This document shows positions 48,362-58,144 of a stretch of 64,000 bases of DNA, piece by piece (positions within the stretch are counted from its first letter, which is position 1; each line of letters begins with the position of its first letter). A program made the translations under genes and the position numbers. The notes under the pieces were generated by a model. The model made no database searches and was not told where the DNA came from. It saw nothing but the letters and a program-made list of their open reading frames with translations. Origin of the DNA: Chlorobiota bacterium (lineage in GTDB: Bacteria; Bacteroidota; Ignavibacteria; OLB7); contig JAEUSP010000136.1 in the NCBI GenBank assembly GCA_016788565.1, forward strand, positions 103,463 to 167,462, in the 5' to 3' direction.

Positions 48362-49042
48362 ATGTTCATCACGTTTGAAGGAATTGACTGCTGTGGCAAA
48401 TCAACGCAGGCCAAAATGTTGGTCGAGCGAATCCAGGAATCAGGGCGCACCGTCCTGATGCTGCGCGAGCCAGGGAACACCCGTTTATCGGAACACATCC
48501 GCGAGATATTGCTGAACCGGGAATACACCGAGATGAACCCACGCACTGAGCTTCTGCTGTTTGCTGCAAGCCGAGCCCAGTTGGTGGATCAGATTATTCT
48601 GCCGGCGTTGGAAAGCAACCAAGTTGTGGTCTGCGACCGATTCTTTGACTCCACCGTTGCCTACCAGGGATATGGCCGCCAGCTTCCGTTGGAAGATATC
48701 GTCCACATCAACCGGATTGCCACCCAGGACCTTGTCCCCGACATGACCTTCTTTATTGACATATCCCCCGAGCAAGCACTTGAGCGGTGCAGCGAACGCT
48801 TGGCTTCCGAGCGCGACAGGATGGAGGAAAGCGGCGTCCGGTTTTACGAGCGGGTGATTGATGGCTACATGCGCCTTGCCCAAGAAGAACGTGGCCGCTA
48901 CTACGTGATTGATGGCAACCAACCGATTGATGACATCCACCACACCATTTGGCGGCTGGTGCTGGAAAAACTTGCCGACGAACCACGCGACAACAGCAGC
49001 AGCAGCCATGAGTACGAAGAGGCAATGGCCGAAATAGAGTAA
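48362..49042 (+). CDS. tmk: Thymidylate kinase
   Basis: A 226-residue dTMP kinase (dTMP + ATP to dTDP). The P-loop GIDCCGKST is at residues 7-15, the DRF motif is present (CDRFFDSTVAYQGYGR), and the lid region holds Arg (RLASERDRMEESGVRFYERV). The C-terminus carries an unusual Ser/Glu-rich extension (DNSSSSHEYEEAMAEIE). Start ATG 48362. It lies between two exported proteins without metabolic neighbours. Confidence 0.95.
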   Translation: MFITFEGIDCCGKSTQAKMLVERIQESGRTVLMLREPGNTRLSEHIREILLNREYTEMNPRTELLLFAASRAQLVDQIILPALESNQVVVCDRFFDSTVAYQGYGRQLPLEDIVHINRIATQDLVPDMTFFIDISPEQALERCSERLASERDRMEESGVRFYERVIDGYMRLAQEERGRYYVIDGNQPIDDIHHTIWRLVLEKLADEPRDNSSSSHEYEEAMAEIE

Positions 49043-49198
49043 GGTTCCGGCACGCAACTTTGCACTTTGCCTTGTGTCGTTTTCCGCGCCGGTTGCCACT
49101 TCTGGATGGCAATCGGCGCGATTGCTTGTTATCTTTTGGTAGTTGGTGGGTAATTATCGTTGGGAACCTTCCTTCAACAACATTAGGCCTACGAAACG

Positions 49199-50551
49199 AT
49201 GCTTCCAATCAATCGGCGTGCTACTGGCTTATCACTCCTTGCTCTGCTGACGTTCGTTGCCACGGCAACCCGGCTATCGGCCCAGCTAACCCCACGTTCG
49301 TTGTGGCTGGATGGAAATTTGGGGAGCGGGTTCTACATCGGCGAGTTCAGCAGCCTTGATGATTTCGACGCTTTCAATCCCGGGCTTGGCTCCGATTTCT
49401 CGCTCGGCTTCACCTACGCCTTCAGCAGCAAATTTTCGATTGCTGCCGAGGTTGGCCGCCAGAACTTTCTGCATGGGATCAACGATTACGTCCGTGCGCG
49501 GTATGCCTCCAATTTCTTCGGGCCGGCAGGGGCCGCTACCTACCCGGGAAGCGCGGTAGCAATCACCGAGGATAACGCCATCGGCATTTCCCGCTACCTG
49601 CTTCGGCTGCAATTCACGCTCCCCTTTTCCGAAACTTGGGGTTCGTTCGCAACGGCTGGGTTCGGGACGATTCATTCCCAAGCAACCAACGACAACGACC
49701 AATCGCTCCCAGAAAATCTCACCGGAAGCTACGATCACCAAGCGTTTGTTTTTCCAATCGGTGCCGGGGCCACCTACAACATCAGCGAGGTGCTGACCGC
49801 AAACGCCCGGCTGATGCTCTATCTAACCACCTCCGATTACCTTGACGGCTACGCCCACTACCTAGATTACGAAGTGAACCCGGGCGCGATTGTGGGGCCG
49901 GGGACCAACAGCACCCCCGCCGACCACATGCTGGCACTCACACTTGGCATCTCCTGGAAAATTTATCAGGGAATCATCGAACCCGATGCCCCGGTTGCCA
50001 GCTCCAACCCGCCAAGCAGCGGCGGGCGCGATGGAAGAGATGGACGCGACGGAAGAGACGGGCGCGACGGAACCGACAGTCGTGATGGAGCCGAACCAAC
50101 CAGCCCACAACCCCGGCAAACAGAATCCGAGCAACGCCGTGCCGAAGCGCGACAGCGTGATAGCATCAGCATGGCCCTGCGCCGCCGCGATAGCATTGCC
50201 CAGGCCCGCATGAACGACCCACAAGCCGCAACCGCTCCCGATGCCGATGCCGACCGCGACGGGCTAACCAACCAGCAAGAACAACGCGACTACCGAACCC
50301 GCGACCGCAACCGCGACACCGACGGCGACGCGCTAACCGATGGCGAAGAAGTCGATATCTACAAGACCGATCCAAACAACGCCGACACCGACGGCGACGG
50401 GCTGGTGGATGGTGCCGAAATCTACTCCTACAAAACCGACCCGCACAACGCCGACACCGACGGCGATGGCGTTAGCGATGGCAACGAAATTTTCCAGAAC
50501 GGCAGCAACCCGCTGGAGCCAACCGGCAGCGGTTCCGGCGCGGCACCGTAG
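49199..50551 (+). CDS. Outer-membrane barrel with RDG linker and TSP3 repeats
   Basis: A 450-residue exported protein with a signal peptide (MLPINRRATGLSLLALLTFVATATRLSAQ). Residues ~30-265 alternate amphipathic strands as in an 8-stranded barrel (SFSLGFTYAFSSKFSIAAEVG, YLLRLQFTLPFSETWGSFATAGFG and MLALTLGISWKIYQG patterns). A collagen-like linker of (RDG)n follows at ~282-302. Then come an Arg/Gln-rich helical part and three calcium-type TSP3 repeats (DADADRDGLTNQQE, DTDGDALTDGEEV and DTDGDGLVDGAEI). It ends without an OmpA domain. The next gene starts 77 bp later and carries TSP3 plus OmpA, so the two may act together. No family name is claimed. Confidence 0.88.
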   Translation: MLPINRRATGLSLLALLTFVATATRLSAQLTPRSLWLDGNLGSGFYIGEFSSLDDFDAFNPGLGSDFSLGFTYAFSSKFSIAAEVGRQNFLHGINDYVRARYASNFFGPAGAATYPGSAVAITEDNAIGISRYLLRLQFTLPFSETWGSFATAGFGTIHSQATNDNDQSLPENLTGSYDHQAFVFPIGAGATYNISEVLTANARLMLYLTTSDYLDGYAHYLDYEVNPGAIVGPGTNSTPADHMLALTLGISWKIYQGIIEPDAPVASSNPPSSGGRDGRDGRDGRDGRDGTDSRDGAEPTSPQPRQTESEQRRAEARQRDSISMALRRRDSIAQARMNDPQAATAPDADADRDGLTNQQEQRDYRTRDRNRDTDGDALTDGEEVDIYKTDPNNADTDGDGLVDGAEIYSYKTDPHNADTDGDGVSDGNEIFQNGSNPLEPTGSGSGAAP

Positions 50552-50628
50552 CCGCTGATTTTCTACTTTTGCGGCAGTGCTGCCGCCGGTACGTCAGATA
50601 TTTCACGCTCTACACAATCAACACATCT

Positions 50629-51825
50629 GTGAACTGCGACTCTCCTTCCGACCCCTATCCCCACGGATACTCTAGATTGTTTTTTGGCACGCTGCTTCTG
50701 CTGGCAATGCCGGCTGCGGTCGCACTCCCCTGTGTTGATGGTGGCGCAGCAACGAGCAAGGGGGGAAATGGAGTAGCGATATTCCACAACGCTGGCGTGG
50801 TGCGCGGAATATCGGACGGCATTCGCCCATTCCTTCTTCCCCCCGGCCCGGCATCCCTTCCCGAACGTTGTCCCGATGCCGACGATGATGGCTTGTGCGA
50901 TGATGAAGAAGCAACCTACGGAACCGATCCGGCCAACCCCGACAGCGACGGCGACGGGCTACGCGATGGCGAAGAAGTGAAAGTATATGGGACTGATCCC
51001 CGAAACCCCGACAGCGATGGCGATGCGTTGGTGGATGGCGATGAAGTCCGCGGCGTGCGCATTTCTGGAACCTCACTCTACCAACGCTCCAGCCCCCTTG
51101 CCCGCGATACCGACGGCGATGGGCTGATGGATGGCGAGGAAATCCGCACCCAAAACTCGGACCCGCTAGCGTTGGATACCGACAACGATGGGCTTCCCGA
51201 CAACGAAGAAATCCGCACCGCATTCACCCAGGCCGACGGAGCCGACAGCGACAACGATGGCTTGGGGGATGGGATGGAGCTTGACCAAGCAAAAACCGAC
51301 CCCTACAACCCCGACACCGACGGCGACGGAATCCCCGATGGATTGGACGGCTGCCCAACACGCTACGCACAAACCGACAACGGCTGCCCGCCCGGCGTCC
51401 CCCCCATTCGCTACCAGCGGATGCGCCCACCCACCCATTCCCCCGCAGAAGATATTGGGCGGGCGATGACCCTTGACTCACTCACAATCTACTTCCAGGG
51501 GAACAGCGACGGGTTCGATTTTTCGCGACCAGAAACGGCGGTGAATCTTCAGAAGCTACTCAGTTTTTTGGAGGGCTGCCCGCAATCGGGGGTGCTGATT
51601 GAAGGGCACGCCAGCAGTGAAGGCAACCCGCAGCGGAACCAACGCCTATCGCTGATGCGTGCCGAACGGACGCGGAAATGGCTGCTGGATAATGATGTCG
51701 CGGCGGAGAAAGTGTTGGGGGTAATTGGCTACGGAAGCGCGGTCCCGAAAGCCAGCGAAACCACCGATTCCGAACGCCGCAACAACCGCCGCGCAACGGT
51801 AGTGGTGAAACGGAACTGCCGGTAA
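50629..51825 (+). CDS. TSP3-repeat OmpA-family protein
   Basis: A 398-residue exported protein. The start is uncertain: I prefer the GTG at 50629 (MNCDSPSDPYPHGYSRLFFG...AMPAAVALP, a signal peptide); TTG codons at 50569 and 50677 are alternatives. Residues ~75-255 carry six or more TSP3 calcium-binding repeats (DADDDGLCDDEEATYGTDPANPDSDGDGL and similar). Residues ~290-398 are an OmpA-like peptidoglycan-binding domain (VLIEGHASSEGNPQRNQRLSLMRAERTRKWLLDN...GYGSAVPKASETTDSERRNNRRATVVV). It follows the barrel-TSP3 gene by 77 bp, on the same strand; together they equal the usual barrel-TSP3-OmpA protein in two pieces. A terminator hairpin follows. Confidence 0.88.
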   Translation: MNCDSPSDPYPHGYSRLFFGTLLLLAMPAAVALPCVDGGAATSKGGNGVAIFHNAGVVRGISDGIRPFLLPPGPASLPERCPDADDDGLCDDEEATYGTDPANPDSDGDGLRDGEEVKVYGTDPRNPDSDGDALVDGDEVRGVRISGTSLYQRSSPLARDTDGDGLMDGEEIRTQNSDPLALDTDNDGLPDNEEIRTAFTQADGADSDNDGLGDGMELDQAKTDPYNPDTDGDGIPDGLDGCPTRYAQTDNGCPPGVPPIRYQRMRPPTHSPAEDIGRAMTLDSLTIYFQGNSDGFDFSRPETAVNLQKLLSFLEGCPQSGVLIEGHASSEGNPQRNQRLSLMRAERTRKWLLDNDVAAEKVLGVIGYGSAVPKASETTDSERRNNRRATVVVKRNCR

Positions 51826-51841
51826 GCTCAGCCAGATCGCA

Positions 51842-51878
51842 AAGAAGGCGCGTACCATGTTCTGGTACGCGCCTTCTT
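51842..51878 (+). terminator. Hairpin between convergent genes
   Basis: A perfect 16-bp stem AAGAAGGCGCGTACCA/TGGTACGCGCCTTCTT with a 5-nt loop, 17 nt past the OmpA gene. T tracts are weak on both sides, but the stem is strong; it could serve both converging transcripts. Confidence 0.75.
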
Positions 51879-51923
51879 CTGTATCTCACCGTCCCAGCGT
51901 TTTGGCTGCTGGCAAGTACTCAA

Positions 51924-52748
51924 TTACTGCGCCCGCTCGGCCTTCACCAAGTTCATCTCGAAACCTGCGATGAAGTATGACTGGGCAACCCCCAGAAGAT
52001 TGAGCGAAACCGTTTTGCTGTCCATTGCCCATTTCACCAAACCGCTGTCAATATCGAAGTCGTAATGTAGCACCATCGAATCGCTCAGGATTGCCGAAGC
52101 CGTTGGATTGTTTACGCTTTTGGCTTCGGCGGTCATGGTGTGGTCGGTGTTGTACAGCGCGGTGAAACTTCCGGCAGGAACCGTTGCGTTCCGTTTGGAG
52201 CGGCCCAGATGCTGTGCGTTCATCTCGGCAGAAATAGCGGTGGGGCCAATCAACGGAAGGTCGGCAGTTGTCGCCGTCTTAAACGACGATACCCACGTCA
52301 GCGCGTTGCTGCTTTTGGTGTCGCTAACCTTTGCCCAGCTTTTTGGGAGTTGGGAAATAAACGGGCGGATGGTTTCCGGGAAGCGTTTCAGCACTTCGCC
52401 AACGGCATCGTATTGGTGGATGGTTCCATCGGGGTTGGTTTGCAGGTAGATGGTGTCGCGTCCGGTTTGGGTTGTGCCGTCGGCTGCAAAATAGATTTGG
52501 TCAATTTTGGCAACGTTCGACTTCCCTTCGTAGCTGGCCGATAGCTCCAGCACTGTCCAAGTCCGCATTGTTTTGGTGGCAGTAACTGGAGCTTGGTTGC
52601 TATCGCGGTCATAGACCTCGTAGGTGTATTTGTCGTTCTTCTTTGCTTCGAACGACTTGTTGACTTCTACCGTCACGGGGTCGTCGCCGCAGCCGACAAT
52701 GCCGATCATCAAAAGGCTTGCCGAGGCAAGCGCGAGCAGGTTCTTCAT
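51924..52748 (-). CDS. Lipoprotein of unknown family
   Basis: A 274-residue protein. The N-terminus (MKNLLALASASLLMIGIVGCGDDP) is a lipoprotein signal with lipobox GIVGC and acylated Cys 20. The mature part is beta-rich, with Tyr/Thr/Asp-rich strands (FEAKKNDKYTYEVYDRD, KIDQIYFAADG, MVLHYDFDIDSGLVKWAMDS). I recognise no family. It is convergent with the TSP3-OmpA gene and upstream of mdh in the same direction (184 bp gap). It probably sits in the periplasmic leaflet or on the surface. Confidence 0.8.
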   Translation of the reverse strand: MKNLLALASASLLMIGIVGCGDDPVTVEVNKSFEAKKNDKYTYEVYDRDSNQAPVTATKTMRTWTVLELSASYEGKSNVAKIDQIYFAADGTTQTGRDTIYLQTNPDGTIHQYDAVGEVLKRFPETIRPFISQLPKSWAKVSDTKSSNALTWVSSFKTATTADLPLIGPTAISAEMNAQHLGRSKRNATVPAGSFTALYNTDHTMTAEAKSVNNPTASAILSDSMVLHYDFDIDSGLVKWAMDSKTVSLNLLGVAQSYFIAGFEMNLVKAERAQ

Positions 52749-52932
52749 CAGTTAGTTTGTTTGTTGTTGGTTTATGGATACGCTAACGTAGATTTTTTGG
52801 CCCTGGGGGGAATCCGATTTCCGTTGCCGGTTTCACCAGGCTGGTGGCCTGTTCATCGGTTGCCAGCCATAGTGACACAGCTTGGCGAAATTGGATAACA
52901 GGCCTCACGTGTTTTTTTTTCTGGCTGAGCGG

Positions 52933-53856
52933 TTACTCCGGCAGCCGCGCAATGTTGTCGCGAACCACCTGCGCCGAACGTTTCAGCGCCATTCGCTCTT
53001 CTTCTAACAACTCAATCTCCACAATCTCTTCAATCCCATCCCGCCCCAGTTTTGCGGGAACCCCCAACACAACATCCCGCAGGCCATACTCCCCTTGCAA
53101 TAAGGTTGCGCAAGGAAGTATCCGGCGCTTGTCGCGGATGATGGACTCCACCATTGCCGTGATTGCTGCCGCCGGTGCGTAGTAGGCCGAGCTGGTTTTC
53201 AGAAGATCAATGATCTCGCTTCCGGCGTTGCGGGTGCGCTCAACAATGGCGGCAATCCGTTCGGGGGGAAGCAGGTGCGCCACAGGAATCCCCGCCACCG
53301 AGGCGTAGCGAACCAGCGGGACCATTGCGTCGCCGTGGCTGCCAACCACCAGCGCGTCAACGTCTTCCACCCCGGCGTGAAGTTCTTGGGCAATGAACGA
53401 GCGCAGCCGTGTGGAGTCTAGCACCCCCGACATTCCGATCACACGGCGGCGATCCAAACCGCTGGCACGCAGCGTTACCCACGTCATTTCATCCACTGGG
53501 TTGGAGACGGTGATCAGGATTGCGTTTGGCGAACGGGCCACAATCTGCCGAGCAACGTCGCGGACGGTTTGGGCGTTGCGGGCAAGAAGGTCGTCGCGGC
53601 TCATCCCGGCTTTCCGCGCCAGCCCTGCGGTGATGACCACGATGTCGGAACCTGCCGTGGCATCGAAGCTGGTTGCGCCGGTGATTCGGCAATCGCTTTC
53701 AATCAGCGGCGCGGCTTGCTGCATATCCAGTGCTTTGCCGTAGGCCAGCCCGGGAACAACATCCACCAGCACCACCTCGCGGGCAAGCTCCAGCGCGTAC
53801 ATCCGCTGCGCTGCGGTTGCGCCAACGTTCCCGGCACCAACAATCGAAACTTTCAT
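52933..53856 (-). CDS. mdh: Malate dehydrogenase (NAD-dependent)
   Basis: A 307-residue LDH-like malate dehydrogenase that interconverts malate and oxaloacetate. The Rossmann motif GAGNVG is at residues 7-12, with Asp 32 setting NAD preference. Substrate-binding Arg 81 and Arg 87 lie in GLARKAGMSRDDLL, with Arg 150 and catalytic Asp 147 following; His 174 (GSHGDAMVP) is the proton acceptor. The Arg at position 81 distinguishes malate from lactate dehydrogenases. I use the ATG at 53856 (MKVSIVGAGNVG); the frame is open eight codons upstream. It stands alone, with a 184-bp gap before the downstream lipoprotein gene. Confidence 0.95.
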   Translation of the reverse strand: MKVSIVGAGNVGATAAQRMYALELAREVVLVDVVPGLAYGKALDMQQAAPLIESDCRITGATSFDATAGSDIVVITAGLARKAGMSRDDLLARNAQTVRDVARQIVARSPNAILITVSNPVDEMTWVTLRASGLDRRRVIGMSGVLDSTRLRSFIAQELHAGVEDVDALVVGSHGDAMVPLVRYASVAGIPVAHLLPPERIAAIVERTRNAGSEIIDLLKTSSAYYAPAAAITAMVESIIRDKRRILPCATLLQGEYGLRDVVLGVPAKLGRDGIEEIVEIELLEEERMALKRSAQVVRDNIARLPE

Positions 53857-53979
53857 GCAGGTTATCCTTTGGGGTTTCAAGAAGTTGAGTTCAAGAATTG
53901 GGGGGCGAAACTACAAATTCTTCGGCCAAGCCAGCGCAGCTTTGCCGAAGAATATCTTCCCGCTCGCTTCCCCAAATTT

Positions 53980-56900
53980 CTACCGTTTCACCACCACCCC
54001 CTTCCTTCCATTCACCTTCACGAAGTAGGTTCCGGCAGGTAATGGCTGAAGGTTCAGCGTGGCACTCTGCTGGCCGGGCAAAATTGGTTGCACCAGCACT
54101 TGCCGCCCCTCGGTATCGGTTACGCGGATCACCGTTTCCGGGTCGGTTGCTTCCGGCTTCCAGCGGATTTCTACAAACTGGCTTGCGGGGTTTGGGTGGA
54201 TGCGTATTTCGGCTCCGTTGCTCTCTTCCTCCTCCTCTTCCACCTCCAACGCCGATTGCCCGTTTCCGCTCACAATCAACTGCAATGCCGATGTCACCCC
54301 GGCCCCGTCAAACGTCACGGTTTCGCGGTCGGGATCGGTACGCAGCGCAAGGCTTGGGCTGGGTTGCCAGTTGTTGGTGTGGTCATCCACGCCACGGCTC
54401 CACAGCCGGAAATTGTTGGAGCCGTCGCCGGTGCTAACATCGGCGAACTTGCCAAGCAGAAGGCTATCCACCGTGAACTGATCGTTCCTTCCCCAGTTAC
54501 GCAAAATCCAGTAGTTGTTGGCAAAACGCTCGGTTGAATTTGGCAGGCTGTCGGGGGAAGCCGCAAGGTGATAGAGTGCCACCTCACCCTCGGGATAGGC
54601 TCCACCAACTGTCGGAAGGTAGATACTCAGCCCGGTGGTGTCGAACTTCTTCTGGCCGCCATCGGCCACGGTGAGGCGTTGGCTTACTCCAACGGCCACC
54701 GGCGCGGTGGAGGCCGCACGCAACCCGCCAGCATTCACTGCGTGAGTTCCGCCAACCCGGTTGAACACCCGATTCCGCTCCTGCTCGTTGAACTGATAGT
54801 AGCCCACCAACCCCTGCGCGCCAATCTGGGCGATGTCGTGAGGGATCAGGTGCATTGCCTCGCGAATCTCGGCCTGGCTTAACGCACGGTTGTAGATTTT
54901 TAGCTCATCAATCTCTCCCCGGAAATTTCCCCCTTGCCCTGGCAGCCCGCCGCCAAGCTCGAATGGGGTTTCGGAAAGTTTGAACCCGGTGAAATCCCCC
55001 TTGTAGCTCCAAGCCTCGCCGTTGCTGTACAGCGTTGCTTGGTCTGGCTGGACGGTGATCGCCACGTGAATCCATTTGGCGGTGTCAAGATTGAACGGTG
55101 AGGTGAGTTGGTACGGCACGCCACGCCAGTAGAACGTGAGGTTGGTGTTGGCGCGGTATCCCATGAACGCAAACCCGAACCCAAAGCCGATATTACTTCC
55201 CCAGTTGGTCAGCAGTTGCGAGAACGATTGCTGGGTGGTATCCAACTTCACCCACGCGGTCACGGTTAGCCCGGTGGCGGCGGCCAGTTCTGGGATTGGG
55301 TCCAGCGTGGCAAGGTCGGTTCGGCTTCCCAAGTTCAGCGCAAGGCCAGCAATCGAATCAAGGTCGCACTGGCTTTCGCGGACCTCAATCATCCGGTCAA
55401 TCGTTTTGGTGCTGGTTCCGGCGGGGTTCTTCACCGTAAGGCTGACGCTGTACAACCCCGGCTTCCCGAACACCACTTTTGGGTTCCGTGCCAACGGTGA
55501 GCTTACCCACGCCGCCCCGGGAAATTGCCACTGCCACGTTGCGCCGGTGTGATCCAGCGCGGAGTAATCTTCAAAGTAGAACGTGTCGCGGGGGCAGTTG
55601 CTGGTTAGCTTATCGGCCATTGGTTGGGCAAGCGGTTTGGAGGGCTGAAAGAGCGCGGTTTCCCAGATACCCATGTTGCTGCCGGAACGGAGCTTGCCGT
55701 CGCGGTAGAAGATTTTCAGCCCGCGTGTGTAGTGGCTTACCGGAAGGCCTGTTCCCACCGGCTCCCAGTTGTTCAGCGCGTTGTCTCGGTAGAAAATTTT
55801 TCCGCCATCGCAGGCGATATACACGCCGTCATCGGTCCCAAGCTGGTGGGTGATGTCGCTGATGTTGAAATCCTGCATGATTGCGGTGGTCAGGTTGGTC
55901 CAGGTCTGGCCGCCGTCGGTGGTTTTGAAGATTGTTCGCCCCGTTGCTGCATTGCGGTAGGCAACCCACAGCACGTTGGGGTCGGTTCCGCTAACGGCAA
56001 TGTTGCTAACGCGGCGGTCGCGTCCGGTGGTGGCGGGGGGATTGCTGAGTTTGCTCCAGTTGTTCCCGCCATCGCTGCTGCGCCAGATTGCGCCGTCCCC
56101 CCGTGCGTTGGAACGCTCGGTGACGTAGATCACATCGGGGTTGCTGCGGCTAATCTCGATATGCTCCATGGCCGCGTTGGTGTCGGGGCTGGCAAAGATT
56201 GAGTCGTAGCTTGCGCCGTTGTTCATGCTTCGCCAAACCGCGTTGCCGCTTCCAATCCAGACGGTGGTGTAGCAGCGTGGGTCCCAGGCCATTTCGCTGT
56301 ACTCCATCAGGTAGTAGCTTTCATTCGGCCACTTGCCAACCGAAAAGTAGTTTGCGTGCCGGTCGAAGGCTGTGGGGATGACGTAGCCGCCGATGTCGCT
56401 GTAGTAGGTTCGCCGTGGGTTTCCGGGATTCACGTATCCGGTTGCGGCTTCCCCACCCCCCATTCTCAGAAACCGCCCGGCGTAGTTTTCGTGGATTGCA
56501 GTGTTGCCGTTGTGGTAGCGTCCTCCCACCATCACATCCTCGTTCCACCCCATATCAAAGCCCCAAAAATCGGAGCCGTTCAGGCCGTGGACGCGAGCTT
56601 CGGCGTTTTTGATGTCGGCAAAAAAATCGGTGGAAATGGTGAAGCCACCATCGGTGGCAATCCAAGTTTCGCCGCCAAGCGCACGCATCTCTTGGATGTC
56701 GGGATGAATCGGAAATGGGCCGGTGTAGCCGCCAAGCGCGTCGAACTTTCCGCCGCCGTCGGTGCTGCGGTAGGCGGTGGTGGTGGCAACAATCAGGTGG
56801 TCGGCATTTTGTGGCGAGGCAACGATGCTCAGATCGTAGTAGCCCTGGCCGTTGTTCATCTTCAAACTGTCAGTCTCGCCGGTGGCGGCAACGCTCCACG

Positions 56901-57975
56901 ATTCTCCGCTGTTGATGCTTTTCATCACCCGCGGCCCGGCACTGGTGAGCAGCACCGCGTAGATGCGTTTGGGGTCGGCAGGGGTCACGGCTAATCGCCC
57001 TTCCCCGCCGGTCAATCCCGTTGGCCATCCGCTGGTGCGTGGGGTGAAGGAGTTCCCCATATCGGCTGATTTCCAGGCTTCGTAGAACTTGGTGTCGGGG
57101 TTGTATTTCAGCAGGTAGAGTTGGTTGGGGTCGGCGGTGTTGATCTCAAGATCACTCACGGCATCGTTCAGAATTCGCGTCCAATCTTGGCCGGCGTTGC
57201 TGCTGCGGAACAGCCCCAAATTGCCCGCCGCAAAAATCATATTTGGTGCCGCTGGGTGAACCTCGATGTCGTTCAGCCACAGGTCCTTCATCGTGAACAG
57301 GGTGGTCCACGTTGCCCCGCCATCGTTGGTGCCGCGGATTGCGCCGGGCGCGCCCAGATAGACCACATCGGAGTTGGTTGGGTGGATGCTTATCGCTTCG
57401 GTTTGCAGCACATATTCGGCTCCAACCTGCTTCCATGTTTTCCCTTTATCCACCGTTTTGAAGATTGCCCCCGGCTCGGTTCCGCAGTACAGCACCGAGG
57501 GGTTGCTGCGGGAAATATCGAACCCATAGACGTTGGCTTGCCAGGGGCAAGCGGGTTGGTCGGCACGATCCCCTTTTTCCCAGAAAGTCTCCATCGTCAA
57601 ATTTTTCCACGGGGCCAGGGCGCGTTGCGGTTGCGGGGACTCTAGATATTTGGGGCGGCGCATTGCTTCGATAGCATCGGCGGTTAGCCGGGCCACGGTT
57701 CCATCAGGCTGCATGAATGGCATGGCTGCCCGCCGCCACCGCCGGTAGAATTTCGTCCAGTTGTTTTTGCTGAACTCATGCGTGCGGTAGTAGGCATCGT
57801 AAGCGCTATCCAGCTGAAGAGCGTTGATTGGCGGGCGGTACAGCAGGCGCGCCCATTCGGGCATATCGGCCTGCTGCGCGGGAAGCGTCAGCGGATTAAC
57901 GTACTGGGCCACGGCCACCGAACAGCCGAACAGCAACAGCAGAAACGAGCAGAAGGGAAAGCGGAAGCAGAACAT
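53980..57975 (-). CDS. Secreted sortilin-type propeller protein with PKD, LamG and sorting tail
   Basis: A 1,331-residue exported protein. The signal peptide (MFCFRFPFCSFLLLLFGCSVAVAQ) begins at the ATG at 57975; the frame is open 53 codons further. Residues ~90-780 carry BNR/Asp-box blades of the sortilin/photosystem-stability-factor type (FKTVDKGKTWKQVG, GTNDGGATWTTLF, FRSSNAGQDWTRIL, WRSSDGGNNWSKL, FKTTDGGQTWTNL). A PKD domain follows at ~790-860 (CPRDTFYFEDYSALDHTGATWQW...GLYSVSLTVKNPAGT), then a LamG/concanavalin-like domain at ~870-1050 (FLGGGLPGQGGNFRGEIDELKIYNRALSQAE). A Por-type tail (GAEIRIHPNPASQFVEIRW...LPAGTYFVKVNGRKGVVVKR) closes it. It is probably surface-exposed; the ligand is unknown. 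A 169-bp gap separates it from the upstream marR. Confidence 0.9.
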   Translation of the reverse strand: MFCFRFPFCSFLLLLFGCSVAVAQYVNPLTLPAQQADMPEWARLLYRPPINALQLDSAYDAYYRTHEFSKNNWTKFYRRWRRAAMPFMQPDGTVARLTADAIEAMRRPKYLESPQPQRALAPWKNLTMETFWEKGDRADQPACPWQANVYGFDISRSNPSVLYCGTEPGAIFKTVDKGKTWKQVGAEYVLQTEAISIHPTNSDVVYLGAPGAIRGTNDGGATWTTLFTMKDLWLNDIEVHPAAPNMIFAAGNLGLFRSSNAGQDWTRILNDAVSDLEINTADPNQLYLLKYNPDTKFYEAWKSADMGNSFTPRTSGWPTGLTGGEGRLAVTPADPKRIYAVLLTSAGPRVMKSINSGESWSVAATGETDSLKMNNGQGYYDLSIVASPQNADHLIVATTTAYRSTDGGGKFDALGGYTGPFPIHPDIQEMRALGGETWIATDGGFTISTDFFADIKNAEARVHGLNGSDFWGFDMGWNEDVMVGGRYHNGNTAIHENYAGRFLRMGGGEAATGYVNPGNPRRTYYSDIGGYVIPTAFDRHANYFSVGKWPNESYYLMEYSEMAWDPRCYTTVWIGSGNAVWRSMNNGASYDSIFASPDTNAAMEHIEISRSNPDVIYVTERSNARGDGAIWRSSDGGNNWSKLSNPPATTGRDRRVSNIAVSGTDPNVLWVAYRNAATGRTIFKTTDGGQTWTNLTTAIMQDFNISDITHQLGTDDGVYIACDGGKIFYRDNALNNWEPVGTGLPVSHYTRGLKIFYRDGKLRSGSNMGIWETALFQPSKPLAQPMADKLTSNCPRDTFYFEDYSALDHTGATWQWQFPGAAWVSSPLARNPKVVFGKPGLYSVSLTVKNPAGTSTKTIDRMIEVRESQCDLDSIAGLALNLGSRTDLATLDPIPELAAATGLTVTAWVKLDTTQQSFSQLLTNWGSNIGFGFGFAFMGYRANTNLTFYWRGVPYQLTSPFNLDTAKWIHVAITVQPDQATLYSNGEAWSYKGDFTGFKLSETPFELGGGLPGQGGNFRGEIDELKIYNRALSQAEIREAMHLIPHDIAQIGAQGLVGYYQFNEQERNRVFNRVGGTHAVNAGGLRAASTAPVAVGVSQRLTVADGGQKKFDTTGLSIYLPTVGGAYPEGEVALYHLAASPDSLPNSTERFANNYWILRNWGRNDQFTVDSLLLGKFADVSTGDGSNNFRLWSRGVDDHTNNWQPSPSLALRTDPDRETVTFDGAGVTSALQLIVSGNGQSALEVEEEEEESNGAEIRIHPNPASQFVEIRWKPEATDPETVIRVTDTEGRQVLVQPILPGQQSATLNLQPLPAGTYFVKVNGRKGVVVKR

Positions 57976-58144
57976 GGCAAACTGCGGATTGTTGAGTTGT
58001 TGCGAAGATGTGGGCTTGAGGTGGGGAAGGGATCGAACGGAAGTAGCAGAAGCAAACACGGAGCAGCCCACAGCACCTATGGGCTGCTCCGCAAACATTA
58101 CCCACAGACGGGAATACCCGTGCAGGCAGATCACCCCCCCACTG

